From positions 22,681 to 86,680 of the forward strand of contig CAUEQD010000010.1 in assembly GCA_959019945.1 (NCBI GenBank): a stretch of 64,000 nt of DNA, read 5' to 3'. Every line of letters begins with the position of its first letter. Positions within the stretch are counted from its first letter, which is position 1. The notes beneath the pieces were generated by a model that was not told where the DNA came from, ran no database searches, and saw only the letters and a list, made by a program, of their open reading frames with translations. Positions 30,636-40,264 of this stretch are shown piece after piece. The translations under genes and the position numbers were made by a program. Origin of the DNA: an uncultured Collinsella sp. (GTDB lineage: Bacteria; Actinomycetota; Coriobacteriia; Coriobacteriales; Coriobacteriaceae).

Positions 30636-32126
30636 ATGAAGGTCAAGACTAGGACGGGTATAGTTTCGGGCAAGACGCTCGAAAACGGGGTTGAAGCTTT
30701 TTTGGGCATTCCCTATGCAAAGCAGCCGGTAGGTGATCTTCGTTGGCGTGCCCCTGAGCGCCTTGATGATTCCGATGAGGAAATTGAATGCGTGGAATTC
30801 GGGCATTCTGCCAGGCAATTTATCGATGAAGTTGAACTCGCTTCGCTTCATGAGCAAGGGGAGGATTGCCTGAGCCTTAACGTGTGGGTCAGGGGACACG
30901 CACGCAAGAACCTTCCTGTCATGGTATATATCCATGGTGGTGCCTACTTCTCAGGTGGATCTGCCGACCCGCTATATAACGGCTCCAATTTTGCGGCAGC
31001 GAAGGATGTCGTTATTGTTTCGATTAACTACCGTCTGAACTTGTTTGGGTCGCTGCTGCTCGATTGCCTGCCGGGCGGAGAGGACTACAAAGACGCCGGC
31101 TATCTTGCCATTCTTGATCAAATCCGTGCGCTCGAGTGGGTGCATGAGAATATTTCGGCCTTCGGCGGTGACCCCAATTGTGTCACGCTTTTCGGTGAGT
31201 CGGCAGGCTCTTCCAGCCAGGCTCTTCTTTCCATATTGCCAGAGGCAAATAAGTATTTCCAACGTGCGATTTTGGAGTCCGGCCCTATCCAGCTTTATAA
31301 GACCCGCGAGCGCGGCGAGTACTTTGCTCGGGAGTTCGCCGAAATCATGGGATGCAAAACCGCCCAAGAGCTCTTAGCGAAGTCGGCAGACGAGCTCATT
31401 GAGGGCATGCAGGTGTGGTGCGATCGTCATACCTACGAAGTGTCGCTAATTTTCTCGCCGGTTTGCGACGGGTCTTTTCTTCCCAAGAAGCCGATGAAGG
31501 CCTGGGCGGAGGGCGCAGCCAAGGATATCGATATCATGATTGGATGTACCGAGGACGAGTTTACTTATTTCCATTTCTATTTCGATGACCTTCCCGGATT
31601 CTGGCACGGCCAATTCCCGATTCATTTTGATGATCAGATTGATATCGATTACTGGGAGCAAGCATATCGAAAGGCATGGCCTGAGCGCGATTTTGCCGAG
31701 AATTACACCAATTTTATGAACTCAACCGGTTTCTTTGTCGGCACCGACCTTATGGCTGAAGAGCAGTCGGCGTTTAAGCCCGTGTACAACTATTTGTTCC
31801 GTTATAAATCTCGTGTCGAGGGAATGGGTTCTTGCCACGCAATCGAGGTGCCGTTCGTTTTCAAGAATCTTGATACCGCGAGTGGTCTGATGTTTACGGG
31901 TGACAATCCTCCAGCGCATCTCGCGGATGAAATGAACGATGCGTGGTTCAGCTTTGCGAAGACGGGCAAACCGTTTGTTGAGGGCAAGGCACCATGGGAC
32001 CCCTATACCGCTGAGAACCACATTCATATGGTAATTGACGAAAACGAGTGGAAGCCGGTGCATTCGCTGCATGCCAAAGAAGATTCGGTGTTCCGTCCTA
32101 TGTACGAGGTGCTACTCAACGATTAG
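30636..32126 (+). CDS. Type-B carboxylesterase
   Basis: A 496-residue alpha/beta hydrolase of the carboxylesterase type-B family. FLGIPYAKQPVGDLRW marks the N-terminus, HGGAYFSGG the oxyanion hole, GESAGS (about residue 188) the catalytic serine, and SCHAIEVPFVF carries the likely catalytic histidine. No signal peptide, so it is cytoplasmic. Substrates may be esters of xenobiotics, bile or plant compounds; the neighbouring MFS transporters and MerR regulator suggest uptake or export of the same compound class (inference). GAGGAAGGAC precedes the ATG. Confidence 0.9.
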   Translation: MKVKTRTGIVSGKTLENGVEAFLGIPYAKQPVGDLRWRAPERLDDSDEEIECVEFGHSARQFIDEVELASLHEQGEDCLSLNVWVRGHARKNLPVMVYIHGGAYFSGGSADPLYNGSNFAAAKDVVIVSINYRLNLFGSLLLDCLPGGEDYKDAGYLAILDQIRALEWVHENISAFGGDPNCVTLFGESAGSSSQALLSILPEANKYFQRAILESGPIQLYKTRERGEYFAREFAEIMGCKTAQELLAKSADELIEGMQVWCDRHTYEVSLIFSPVCDGSFLPKKPMKAWAEGAAKDIDIMIGCTEDEFTYFHFYFDDLPGFWHGQFPIHFDDQIDIDYWEQAYRKAWPERDFAENYTNFMNSTGFFVGTDLMAEEQSAFKPVYNYLFRYKSRVEGMGSCHAIEVPFVFKNLDTASGLMFTGDNPPAHLADEMNDAWFSFAKTGKPFVEGKAPWDPYTAENHIHMVIDENEWKPVHSLHAKEDSVFRPMYEVLLND

Positions 32127-32203
32127 TGAAAGAAGCCGCAATGGAGTGGGCTAATTAGCCCCATTGAATTCAGCTTGAACTATCCCTGCGTAAGGAGAAA
32201 GAA

Positions 32204-33421
32204 ATGGCTCAAGAAGAAAAGCTATCGGGTTATCGGTGGATGATCTTATTCGTAGTTTGCCTCATTTGCTTCATGGCAAACTTCATGCAATATCAGGTTT
32301 CAGCATGGGGTGTCGTCGTGATGACGACTCTCGGCATCGATGCCGGTGGGCTTACCAATCTCATGTTGATGCCGATGCTCACCGCTGTGTTTTTGTCGAT
32401 TCCTGCAGGATCTCTTGCTGATCGCTACGGCGTTAAGCTTGTCGTGTCAATTGGCATGGTGCTTTCTGCTGTAGGCGGCTTTCTGCGTTATTTCATGATT
32501 AATGACTTTACCGTGCAGATCGTTTCGATGTTTATGATCGGCTTTGGCATTGCGGCGCTCAATGCCAATCTGGCAAAGGTGCTGGGTTCCTGGTTTAAAC
32601 AGCAGACCTCCCTTGCCGTGGGAGTTTTCTATGCTGCTTCATGTGTGTCCATCGTGATAGCCCAGGCATTCAGCACTTATTTTCCTACGCTTGACGTGTC
32701 TTATCTGGTCGCTGCTATTGCCGAAGCTGTAACTGCTGCGCTGTGGATCTTCTTTATGAGGAACGTCCCGGAGGGCGAGCCCATGCCCGAGCCCGAGCCG
32801 GTTATGAAGTACATTAAGATTGCCGCTAAGTCGCGCGGCGTTTGGTGCATTGCCTTGGCTTATGGTCTTACCCTCGCTTCAACCACGGCATATTGCGCAA
32901 TTCTGCCGTCTGCGCTTGAGCTCGTTCGCGGCGTTGATACTGCCACCGCTGGATCTATGGCAGCAATTATTACAGTTGGTAGCTTCTTTGCTTGTTTTGC
33001 GGGACCGGCTGCCGTCCTCAAGCTCGGTAAGAATAAACCGTTTCTCATTGTAACCACGGTGATTGCCGCCGTTGTAATGGTTGCAAACTGGTTTTTGCCG
33101 CTTGGCACTGTCATGTGGGTTGCTCTCGTCCTCAATGGTTTTATGACCGCTCTTTCTGGCCCCATTATTCAGGCAATGACTCCTGATCTTCCTGAGATTG
33201 GCGCGAAATATGCCGGTAGCGCTGGTGGAATAATCGGTACTGTCGGCCTTCTCTGCTCCTATTTTGTTCCCGTTATTGTTTCGTCTATTTCTGGTGACAA
33301 TTGGACGTTGAACTTTACGATCGAATCGATTCTTTTCCTTGCGAGCGTTTTGCCTATTGCGATGTTGCCCGAGACTGGTGCGGCGGCAAAAGCCGAGATG
33401 CCTGAGACTTCTGAATTATAA
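32204..33421 (+). CDS. MFS transporter
   Basis: A 405-residue major facilitator protein with about 12 membrane segments. The loop 2-3 motif reads GSLADRYGVKLV. It shares its start (GYRWMILFVVCLICFMANFMQYQVSA) and overall order with the next protein, so the two are paralogs from a tandem duplication. The substrate is unknown. GTAAGGAGAAAGAA precedes the ATG, and it follows the carboxylesterase by 77 bases, probably in one operon. Confidence 0.88.
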   Translation: MAQEEKLSGYRWMILFVVCLICFMANFMQYQVSAWGVVVMTTLGIDAGGLTNLMLMPMLTAVFLSIPAGSLADRYGVKLVVSIGMVLSAVGGFLRYFMINDFTVQIVSMFMIGFGIAALNANLAKVLGSWFKQQTSLAVGVFYAASCVSIVIAQAFSTYFPTLDVSYLVAAIAEAVTAALWIFFMRNVPEGEPMPEPEPVMKYIKIAAKSRGVWCIALAYGLTLASTTAYCAILPSALELVRGVDTATAGSMAAIITVGSFFACFAGPAAVLKLGKNKPFLIVTTVIAAVVMVANWFLPLGTVMWVALVLNGFMTALSGPIIQAMTPDLPEIGAKYAGSAGGIIGTVGLLCSYFVPVIVSSISGDNWTLNFTIESILFLASVLPIAMLPETGAAAKAEMPETSEL

Positions 33422-33438
33422 TTAATCGGTGTTTTGCC

Positions 33439-33480
33439 TGGTCGCGACCTCCAGTTGAAATGGGGGTCGCGACCATTTTT
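33439..33480 (+). terminator. Terminator between the two MFS genes
   Basis: TGGTCGCGACC and GGTCGCGACCA form a perfect 11-bp stem followed by TTTTT, leaving 18 bases before the second MFS gene. Read-through or a separate promoter must serve that gene. Confidence 0.8.
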
Positions 33481-33497
33481 AATGTGAGGTTGGTGCA

Positions 33498-34718
33498 ATG
33501 GATGGTGAAGCGTGCGAAGTTGCGCACAAAGTTGAGCAAAGGCGGGCTTCGAGTGGTTACCGCTGGTTAATATTGCTGTTGACGTGTGGTCTCTGTTTTT
33601 TGGGCAACTTCATGCAGTATCAGGTCGCTGCCTATGCTACGGTCATCATGCCTCAGATGAATATCGACCCTGTCGGATTCTCATCTCTCTTTCTGGCGCC
33701 AATGCTTGCGGCGGTTTTCTTTAGTCTCCCGTTCGGATCACTTGGAGATAGGCTTGGGCCCAAAGTAGTGATACTTGGCGGGTTCTGTGTTTCTTTAGTC
33801 GGCGGCGCTATCAGAATTTTCACCCTATCGAACTATCCTGCTCAACTTGTCTCGATGTTTTGCATCGGCGTGGGGATGGCGGCATTGACTGCCGATAATG
33901 CAAAGACGCTTGGACTTTGGTTTGCAGATAAGACGGATGTTGCGATGGGCATTTACTATGCGGCGACTTGCTTTGGCATTGCGGCGGCGCAAGCGTCATC
34001 GGCGTTTATGTCTTCCGTGCTAATGGGCTATACAGTTGCAGAAGCGTTGTTGGTCGTTCTGACTATCTTCTGGGGTTTATTTGGTAAGAACGCACAGCAT
34101 GACTCACTTATTCCTGATGGCGTTGAGCACGACCAAGCCCTTCTGACTGCTTTTCGTTCGCGTAACGTTTGGCTTTGCGCGATTTGCGCCGCTTTCTCAC
34201 TTGCCGCCACGACCGCCTTTTCCGGTGTGCTACCTCAGGCTCTTGAGCTTGTGCGAGGCACCGATGCTTCGACGGCCGGCGAAATGGCGGCGCTGACAAC
34301 CGCTGCTGGGATTATCGGCTGCTTGATTGCTCCGATGCTTTACGGTAAATGCCGCCTTGCGCGACCGTATCTTGTGATTGTCGGGCTTCTTGGCTCTATT
34401 TCAATTGCAGTTGCGTGGTTTGCCTCGGGCTTGAAGTCCATGGGGGTATTGCTTGCAGTGTGCGGCATCGTTACGAGCATGATGGGTCCAGTTGTTCAAG
34501 CTCTGCCAGTTTCATTTGTTGAAATCGGCACTCGTTATGCTGGCAGCGCTGGCGGCATTATGGCCGAAGTTAGCCTTTTGGGCTCTTATATGCTTCCTAT
34601 TGGGATTGCGGCTATTTCCGGTTCAGATTACGACAAACAAATGATGCTTATTACTCTGCTTTACGGTCTATCCGTCCTTCCGGTGTTGATCGTTCCCGAG
34701 GTCAAACACTTTAAATAG
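33498..34718 (+). CDS. MFS transporter, paralog of its neighbour
   Basis: A 406-residue, 12-segment major facilitator protein. Its beginning (SGYRWLILLLTCGLCFLGNFMQYQVAA) and blocks such as LPQALELVRGTDASTAGEMAA and RYAGSAGGI match the preceding protein closely. The loop motif is GSLGDRLGPKVV. The two may form a heteromeric or divergent pair handling related substrates. TGAGGTTGGTGCA precedes the ATG. Base composition here looks more AT-rich than in the core genes. Confidence 0.87.
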   Translation: MDGEACEVAHKVEQRRASSGYRWLILLLTCGLCFLGNFMQYQVAAYATVIMPQMNIDPVGFSSLFLAPMLAAVFFSLPFGSLGDRLGPKVVILGGFCVSLVGGAIRIFTLSNYPAQLVSMFCIGVGMAALTADNAKTLGLWFADKTDVAMGIYYAATCFGIAAAQASSAFMSSVLMGYTVAEALLVVLTIFWGLFGKNAQHDSLIPDGVEHDQALLTAFRSRNVWLCAICAAFSLAATTAFSGVLPQALELVRGTDASTAGEMAALTTAAGIIGCLIAPMLYGKCRLARPYLVIVGLLGSISIAVAWFASGLKSMGVLLAVCGIVTSMMGPVVQALPVSFVEIGTRYAGSAGGIMAEVSLLGSYMLPIGIAAISGSDYDKQMMLITLLYGLSVLPVLIVPEVKHFK

Positions 34719-34872
34719 GCGCGAGCATATGGATGGATAAAGCCCTCTGGCCATTGCGATTGCCGAGGAATGGATTTCGCTCAATTCGGATCTTTGAAGT
34801 GGGCTAAACTGTCTTGGTGTTTCACTGAACAACGCCACCTTCTGTTGCGTTGTCGTTAGAAAGGAACCAGCC

Positions 34873-35208
34873 ATGTGTGATTGCATCTTCTGTAAAATCG
34901 CCAACCACGAGATCCCCTCGACTGTTGTCTACGAGGACGACCAGGTCATCGCGTTCGATGACCTCAATCCCCAGGCACCGGTTCATACGCTCGTGATCCC
35001 CAAGAAGCACTACAGCGACATCGCTGATAACGTGCCTGCCGAGACCATGGGCGCCATGGCCCATGCCATCCAGGAGGTTGCTAAGGCCAAGGGCCTGGAG
35101 GACGGTTTCCGCGTCATCTCCAACAAGGGCGTTAACGCCGGCCAGACCGTCATGCACTTCCACATGCACGTCCTCAGCGGCAAGAACTTGGGCGAGAACC
35201 TTATCTGA
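34873..35208 (+). CDS. HIT-family nucleotide hydrolase
   Basis: A 111-residue histidine-triad protein. CIFCKIANHEIPS at the N-terminus has the paired cysteines of bacterial HinT proteins, and HFHMHVL near residues 95-101 is the His triad. Such proteins hydrolyse nucleoside phosphoramidates and aminoacyl-adenylates. AGAAAGGAACCAGCC precedes the ATG. Confidence 0.93.
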   Translation: MCDCIFCKIANHEIPSTVVYEDDQVIAFDDLNPQAPVHTLVIPKKHYSDIADNVPAETMGAMAHAIQEVAKAKGLEDGFRVISNKGVNAGQTVMHFHMHVLSGKNLGENLI

Positions 35209-35249
35209 GATCGTATGGCCCGTCGTCTTGATTGCCTTTGGAGAAACCT

Positions 35250-36138
35250 GTGCAGTTGTCTCAACTCGAATATCTTCAAGCGGTAGCGAATTATGGCGGC
35301 GTGCGCAAGGCGGCTCGCGCCGTTCATGTGAGTCCGCAGGCTGTTTCGTCGGCGATCAAGAAGCTGGAATCTGAGTATCAGGTCGTTTTGCTCGACCGGT
35401 CGACGGGCGAGGCCGTTTTGTCTCCTGCAGGGCGAGAGTTTGCGGGACGCGCGCGTAATCCTCGCGCAAGTCGATGATCTCAAAAATTACGCTCGGTCGA
35501 TGGGGCAGGGTGTTTCGCCTGACGGTCATTTTCGTCTTTACGCCCCCTGCCTTCATGGGCGGGGGCGTCTTTTTGACGAAAACTGGTACGACTCGTTTGA
35601 GAGTTCGCACCCCCAGATTCACCTCGACGTGTGGCATCAGCCAACGGCTACGTGTTTTGAGTCTCTTTTGCTCGGGATATCGGATGCGGCTATTTCATTC
35701 GAGAAGCCACGGGGCAGCGCCCTTTGTTCGAAATACCTGGGTGAAAAGGAGCTCAAGGTTCTTTCGTGTCCGGTTGGCCATCGTGTCAGGGGCACCATAA
35801 CCATTCGTGAACTATTGAGCGGTAGGCTTGCTGTCCCCATCAACTTGTCGCCCTGTCTCAATGCAATCAACCAGTGCCCTGAGGCCCAACTCGTTAATTT
35901 CCGCTTTCGTGATGTCGAATATGGAAGCGAGAGACAGATTGAGTTTCTTCAAGGCGGGGGATTGATATTGAGCTTTTCTGGCTCCTCTCTTGCATCAGAT
36001 GGATCCAACGTGAGCGAATGCTCCATTGAGGGCTCGCGCGACGTAACCTTGCCTATCTATTTTTGCTACCGGCAAAACGCCTGGACGGATCGGCATCAGA
36101 CGGTATTTCTTCACCTGTTGCGCCATCTCGCTTCTTGA
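35250..36138 (+). pseudogene. LysR-family regulator broken by a frameshift
   Basis: The first part, from GTG 35250 (RBS GGAG), encodes a LysR DNA-binding domain (LSQLEYLQAVANYGGVRKAARAVHVSPQAVSSAIKKLES) and runs on to a TGA at about 35477. The remainder continues in another frame (from about 35440 to 36138) with an effector-binding domain: ARVILAQVDDLKNYARSM fits directly after LSPAGREFA. The break falls near 35435-35450. The gene is either inactive, expressed by frameshifting, or carries a sequencing error. An MFS gene follows. Confidence 0.8.
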
Positions 36139-36255
36139 GGTTGCTTGGCTTCGTGCCGTCAAATGAATATTGACGATTTGTAACGTATGGCTGACGGTTT
36201 TGCCTTCATGCTTTTTGAGACCTCGGCTTGGATTATCGGCCTTTGGAGGAGGAGT

Positions 36256-37416
36256 ATGAAAAACCGTACGGTTTGGCTGTATATGGCGTTTGTTTTCCTA
36301 TCGAACTTCAGCACCATCTTGTATTTTCTGACGGTTTACCTTGAGTTCGTCGGATTCTCGATGGTCGCGATTTCTGGCATGATGATTGCGTACCAGGTAA
36401 GCAAATTTGCTCTCGAGATTCCTACCGGCTATATCGCCGATAGATTTGGGCGAAAGATAAGTGGCCTGGTGGGTATCGCGGGAATGCTCGGATACTACGC
36501 TGCCCTGCTCCTCATACGATCTCCTCTGCTTTTGATAGGTGCGTTTGCCCTCAAGGGTTTTGCCGTCGCATGCGTGAGCGGTTCTATTGAGGCAATCTAT
36601 ATCGATTCCGTCTCCCAAGATCAGCTCGTTAGGCTTAATGTGGTTGAGCGATTCGTCTTTTACGCATCTTATGCTCTTTCCGCGTGTGTGGGCGGCTTCA
36701 TCTCGTCAGAAGGTGCATATTTCATCGGTCTTTCGGCCGATATCTTTACGATGGTATTGACGTTACTTGTCGTTGCCTGCATTCCCGAAACGAAAGGGAA
36801 AGGTAGCGCTGCGGCTTCTATGAGCCAAATTAGCCCGAGGATGATTTGGACTGCCATTGCGGGCAATGGCACGCTTCGCTCGGCGTTCGTCATGGACTGT
36901 TCTCAGGCATTTGCTTTTGTCGCTCTGGAAGATTTTTTCTCACTGCTGCTCGCAGCCCGTGGAATGGGTGCCGTCGCTTCGGGCATGACCATTGCGGTCC
37001 AGCTCCTTGTCTCCGCCTCCATAGGGTTTATCGTGCCCAGCGTAATTGCTCATGTCGACAAGAGGCTTTTTGCGCGTATTTGCGGCATCATCCGTCTCAT
37101 TCTAGCTGCTTTGTTTTTAACCCCTTTTATTCCGGTTGACCTGTTGCCCGTTTTCTATGTGCTGCAGACGGTTGCCTACTCGTTATTTGCTCCGATCAAA
37201 TACTCAGTTTTTCAAAATGCTGCCGACTCATCGATGCTCTGTTCGTTGATTTCGGTTCAAAGCCAGATGGTGGCGGTGGGCGCCGTTCTTTTCTATCTGC
37301 TCAATGCTGTGTTGAGTAGCGTTGTGGGTATTCGGGTTGTGCTGCTTGTTGCGCTTGGGATTTCTTCTCTGGCGTATGTCCCCGCGCTATTTCGCCTTAC
37401 AAGTCGAAGACCATGA
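36256..37416 (+). CDS. MFS transporter
   Basis: A 386-residue major facilitator protein with about 12 membrane segments. The conserved loop motif is GYIADRFGRKISG. It is not close to the two MFS proteins at 32-34.7 kb. ATG 36256 follows GGAGGAGGAGT; a longer frame opens at 36187. It lies 117 bases after the broken LysR gene, whose product may once have controlled it. Substrate unknown. Confidence 0.87.
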   Translation: MKNRTVWLYMAFVFLSNFSTILYFLTVYLEFVGFSMVAISGMMIAYQVSKFALEIPTGYIADRFGRKISGLVGIAGMLGYYAALLLIRSPLLLIGAFALKGFAVACVSGSIEAIYIDSVSQDQLVRLNVVERFVFYASYALSACVGGFISSEGAYFIGLSADIFTMVLTLLVVACIPETKGKGSAAASMSQISPRMIWTAIAGNGTLRSAFVMDCSQAFAFVALEDFFSLLLAARGMGAVASGMTIAVQLLVSASIGFIVPSVIAHVDKRLFARICGIIRLILAALFLTPFIPVDLLPVFYVLQTVAYSLFAPIKYSVFQNAADSSMLCSLISVQSQMVAVGAVLFYLLNAVLSSVVGIRVVLLVALGISSLAYVPALFRLTSRRP

Positions 37417-37449
37417 GCATGCATGCATCGATAACTTATATATCAACGC

Positions 37450-37483
37450 AATAAACCCGAGCTCGAGGGCGTTTGGGTTTATT
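37450..37483 (+). terminator. Terminator after the MFS gene
   Basis: AATAAACCC and GGGTTTATT form a perfect 9-bp stem with a GC-rich loop before the first acetate kinase gene. Confidence 0.65.
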
Positions 37484-37536
37484 ATTGAAGCGTATGTAAC
37501 CTGGCGGCGCCACACCGCCTGTTAGTAGGGAGACAC

Positions 37537-38715
37537 ATGAACGTTCTGGTCGTCAACGCAGGATCTTCGACCCTTAAGTATCAGGTCATCGATACCAAAT
37601 CCCACAAGGTGTCCGCAAAGGGCTCCTGTGAGCGCGTCTGCTTTACCGGCGGTACCTTCACCCACGCTGCCAACGGCTCCAAGAAGGTGACCGAGAACAT
37701 CGAGTTCCCCGACCACAAGGTCGCCATCGAGGTCGTCCTGAAGGACCTCGAGGCTAACGGCGTCAAGATCGAGGGCATCGGTCACCGCATCGTTCAGGGC
37801 GGTTGGTACTTTGGCGATTCCTCCCTCGTCGACGAGGACGTTCTCGCCAAGATTCGCGAGGTTGCCCCGCTCGCTCCGCTGCACAACAACCCCGAGGCCA
37901 ACGTTATCGAGTTCTGCCTGGAGCAGTATCCCGACCTGCCCAACGTCACGGTCTACGACACCGCTTTCCATTTCAACATGCCCGAGGTCGCCAAGACCTA
38001 CGCTCTGCCCAAGGACGTTTGCGACAAGCTGCACATCCGTAAGTACGGCGCTCACGGCACCAGCTATCGCTACATCTCCAAGAAGGTTGCCGAGATGACC
38101 AACGGCGAGGCCCGCAAGGTTGTCGTGTGCCACATTGGCTCCGGCGCTTCCCTGTGCGCCATCGAGGACGGCAAGTGCATGGACACCACCATGGGCCTTA
38201 CCCCGCTCGACGGCGTCATGATGGGCACCCGCTGCGGTTCCATCGACCCGGCTACCGTGTGCTACCTGCAGCGCGAGGGCGGCTACACCTTCGACGAGGT
38301 CGACGAGATGATGAACAAGAAGTCCGGCCTTTTGGCTGTGACCGGCGGCAAGACCAACGACTGCCGCAACGTTGAGGAGCTCGCCGCTGCCGGTGACCCT
38401 GAGGCTCAGCTCGCCTTCGATATGTTCGTCTACAAGATTGCCGCCAAGGCCGCCGAGATGGCAACCTCCATGTGCGGCATGGACACGCTTGTCTTTACCG
38501 CTGGCATCGGCGAGCACGCTCCGGCTGTCCGCGCCGGTGTGGCCGACCGTCTGGCCTTTATGAGCGTCAAGATGGACCATGCCCGCAACGCCCTGCGTGG
38601 CGACGGCGCCTGGTGCCTGTCCGCCAAGGATTCCAAGGTCAAGATCTTCGTCATCCCCACGGACGAGGAGTTCATGATCGCTTCCGACGTCGAGCGCATC
38701 GTCAACGGCAAGTAA
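37537..38715 (+). CDS. ackA: Acetate kinase, divergent paralog
   Basis: A 392-residue acetate kinase-family protein (acetyl phosphate + ADP to acetate + ATP, or a related acyl kinase). NAGSS at the start, GIGHRIVQGGWYFG, TPLDGVMMGTRCG, TAGIGEHAP and PTDEE are conserved. Two catalytic-region motifs differ from its neighbour: HGTSY (Y177) where HGTSH is usual, and HIGSG where HLGNG is usual. It may therefore prefer another acyl phosphate or have altered activity (inference). AGTAGGGAGACAC precedes the ATG. Codon use is strongly biased, suggesting high expression. Confidence 0.88.
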   Translation: MNVLVVNAGSSTLKYQVIDTKSHKVSAKGSCERVCFTGGTFTHAANGSKKVTENIEFPDHKVAIEVVLKDLEANGVKIEGIGHRIVQGGWYFGDSSLVDEDVLAKIREVAPLAPLHNNPEANVIEFCLEQYPDLPNVTVYDTAFHFNMPEVAKTYALPKDVCDKLHIRKYGAHGTSYRYISKKVAEMTNGEARKVVVCHIGSGASLCAIEDGKCMDTTMGLTPLDGVMMGTRCGSIDPATVCYLQREGGYTFDEVDEMMNKKSGLLAVTGGKTNDCRNVEELAAAGDPEAQLAFDMFVYKIAAKAAEMATSMCGMDTLVFTAGIGEHAPAVRAGVADRLAFMSVKMDHARNALRGDGAWCLSAKDSKVKIFVIPTDEEFMIASDVERIVNGK

Positions 38716-38879
38716 TTGATGCAAGGGGAGGGGACTGGATGGCCTTGTGCCGTTCAGCCCCCTTTTATGCGCTTTGAGCGAAGAGTTTAATAGATAATTA
38801 TTGAACTCTGATAACTTCTTATTAAGGATACGGCCGCCTTATAGGTTTGCCGACCGTACTGTAATCACGAAGGAGTCTC

Positions 38880-40058
38880 ATGAACGTACTTGTTGTCAAC
38901 GCCGGCAGCTCGAGCCTTAAATATCAGCTTTTGGACACCGATACCCGCGAGGTCTTCGCTAAGGGTAACTGCGAGCGCATCGGCTCGGAGATGGGCATCT
39001 TTGGCCACTCCGAGAACGGTGGTGCCAAGCAGACCGAGGAGATTCCTTTCCCCGACCATCGCTCGGCTATCGCGCGCGTGCTCGAGGAGCTCGAGAAGAC
39101 CGACGTTACGATCGATGGCATTGGCCACCGTATCGTTCAGGGCGGCTGGTACTTCGATGATTCCGCGGTCGTCGACGATGAGGTCATGGCCAAGATCCTT
39201 GAGGTGGCGCCACTTGCCCCGCTGCACAACTACGGTGAGGCCGCAGCAATTGAGTATTGCCGCGAGAAATATCCGGAGCTGCCCAACGTGGCCGTCTTCG
39301 ATACGTCGTTCCATATGACGATGCCCGAGGTCGCCTACACCTACGCCCTGCCCAAGGACGTCTGCGACAAGTACCACGTGCGCAAGTACGGCGCCCACGG
39401 CACGAGTCACCGTTACGAGTGGATGATGGCCAAGGAGATCCTGGGCACGCGCTGCCACCGTCTGCTGTCGTGCCACCTGGGCAACGGCGCCTCGCTCGCC
39501 GCTATCGAGGACGGCGTGTGCCGCGACACCACGATGGGGCTCACGCCGCTTGACGGCCTGATGATGGGAACCCGCTGCGGCTCCATCGACCCGGCCACCG
39601 TGTGCTACCTGCAGCGTGAGGGCGGCTACAGCTACCAGGAAGTCGACGACATGATGAACAAGCAGTCTGGTCTGCTTGCTATCTCGGGTATCTCCAACGA
39701 CGCCCGCGACATCCGCACGCGCGCCTCCGAGGGCGACGAGCGCTGCCTGCTCGCCTTCGATATGTTCGCCTACAAGGCCATGCAGCAGGCCGGCTCCATG
39801 ATCGCTTCCATGGCGGGCGTGGACACCATCACCTTTACCGCCGGCATTGGCGAGAACGACTGGTCGATTCGCAAGGCCTTCTGCGACTGCTTTGAGTGGC
39901 TGGGCGTGCGCATCGACAACAACAAGAACCGCGAGGCCGTGGGCAATGGCCCGCAGGTCATCAGTGCCGCCGGTTCCTCCGTCACGGTCATGGTCATCCC
40001 CACCGACGAGGAATACATGATCGCCCACGACGTCGAGCGTCTGACCAAGAACAACTAA
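38880..40058 (+). CDS. ackA: Acetate kinase
   Basis: A second 392-residue acetate kinase, identical in length to the first and clearly a tandem paralog, with the canonical motifs HGTSH and HLGNG intact, plus TPLDGLMMGTRCG and TAGIGEN. It makes ATP from acetyl phosphate in mixed-acid fermentation. AAGGAG is 6 bases before the ATG. The 164-base gap to the first kinase is AT-rich and probably contains its own promoter. It faces pta, so the two acetate-forming enzymes are adjacent but convergent. Confidence 0.95.
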   Translation: MNVLVVNAGSSSLKYQLLDTDTREVFAKGNCERIGSEMGIFGHSENGGAKQTEEIPFPDHRSAIARVLEELEKTDVTIDGIGHRIVQGGWYFDDSAVVDDEVMAKILEVAPLAPLHNYGEAAAIEYCREKYPELPNVAVFDTSFHMTMPEVAYTYALPKDVCDKYHVRKYGAHGTSHRYEWMMAKEILGTRCHRLLSCHLGNGASLAAIEDGVCRDTTMGLTPLDGLMMGTRCGSIDPATVCYLQREGGYSYQEVDDMMNKQSGLLAISGISNDARDIRTRASEGDERCLLAFDMFAYKAMQQAGSMIASMAGVDTITFTAGIGENDWSIRKAFCDCFEWLGVRIDNNKNREAVGNGPQVISAAGSSVTVMVIPTDEEYMIAHDVERLTKNN

Positions 40059-40080
40059 CGCGCGCATTTGCAAGTAAACG

Positions 40081-40115
40081 AAAGGCCTCCAAAGCAACAG
40101 CTCCGGAGGCCTTTT
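40081..40115 (+). terminator. Acetate kinase terminator
   Basis: AAAGGCCTCC...GGAGGCCTTTTT stem-loop, 22 bases after the stop of the second acetate kinase. Confidence 0.8.
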
Positions 40116-40264
40116 TGCTAGCAGGCGGAAATACCAGTCCCAAAGTGACCATCGCCAGTAACGCCTGCACTCCCAGCAACGGCACCCGGCCATCCAGATC
40201 TTCAGCCTCAGCTCGTAGCCAAGCCGCCGTCCACTCCAGATGCCCTAATTGCTACGTAGCGGTA

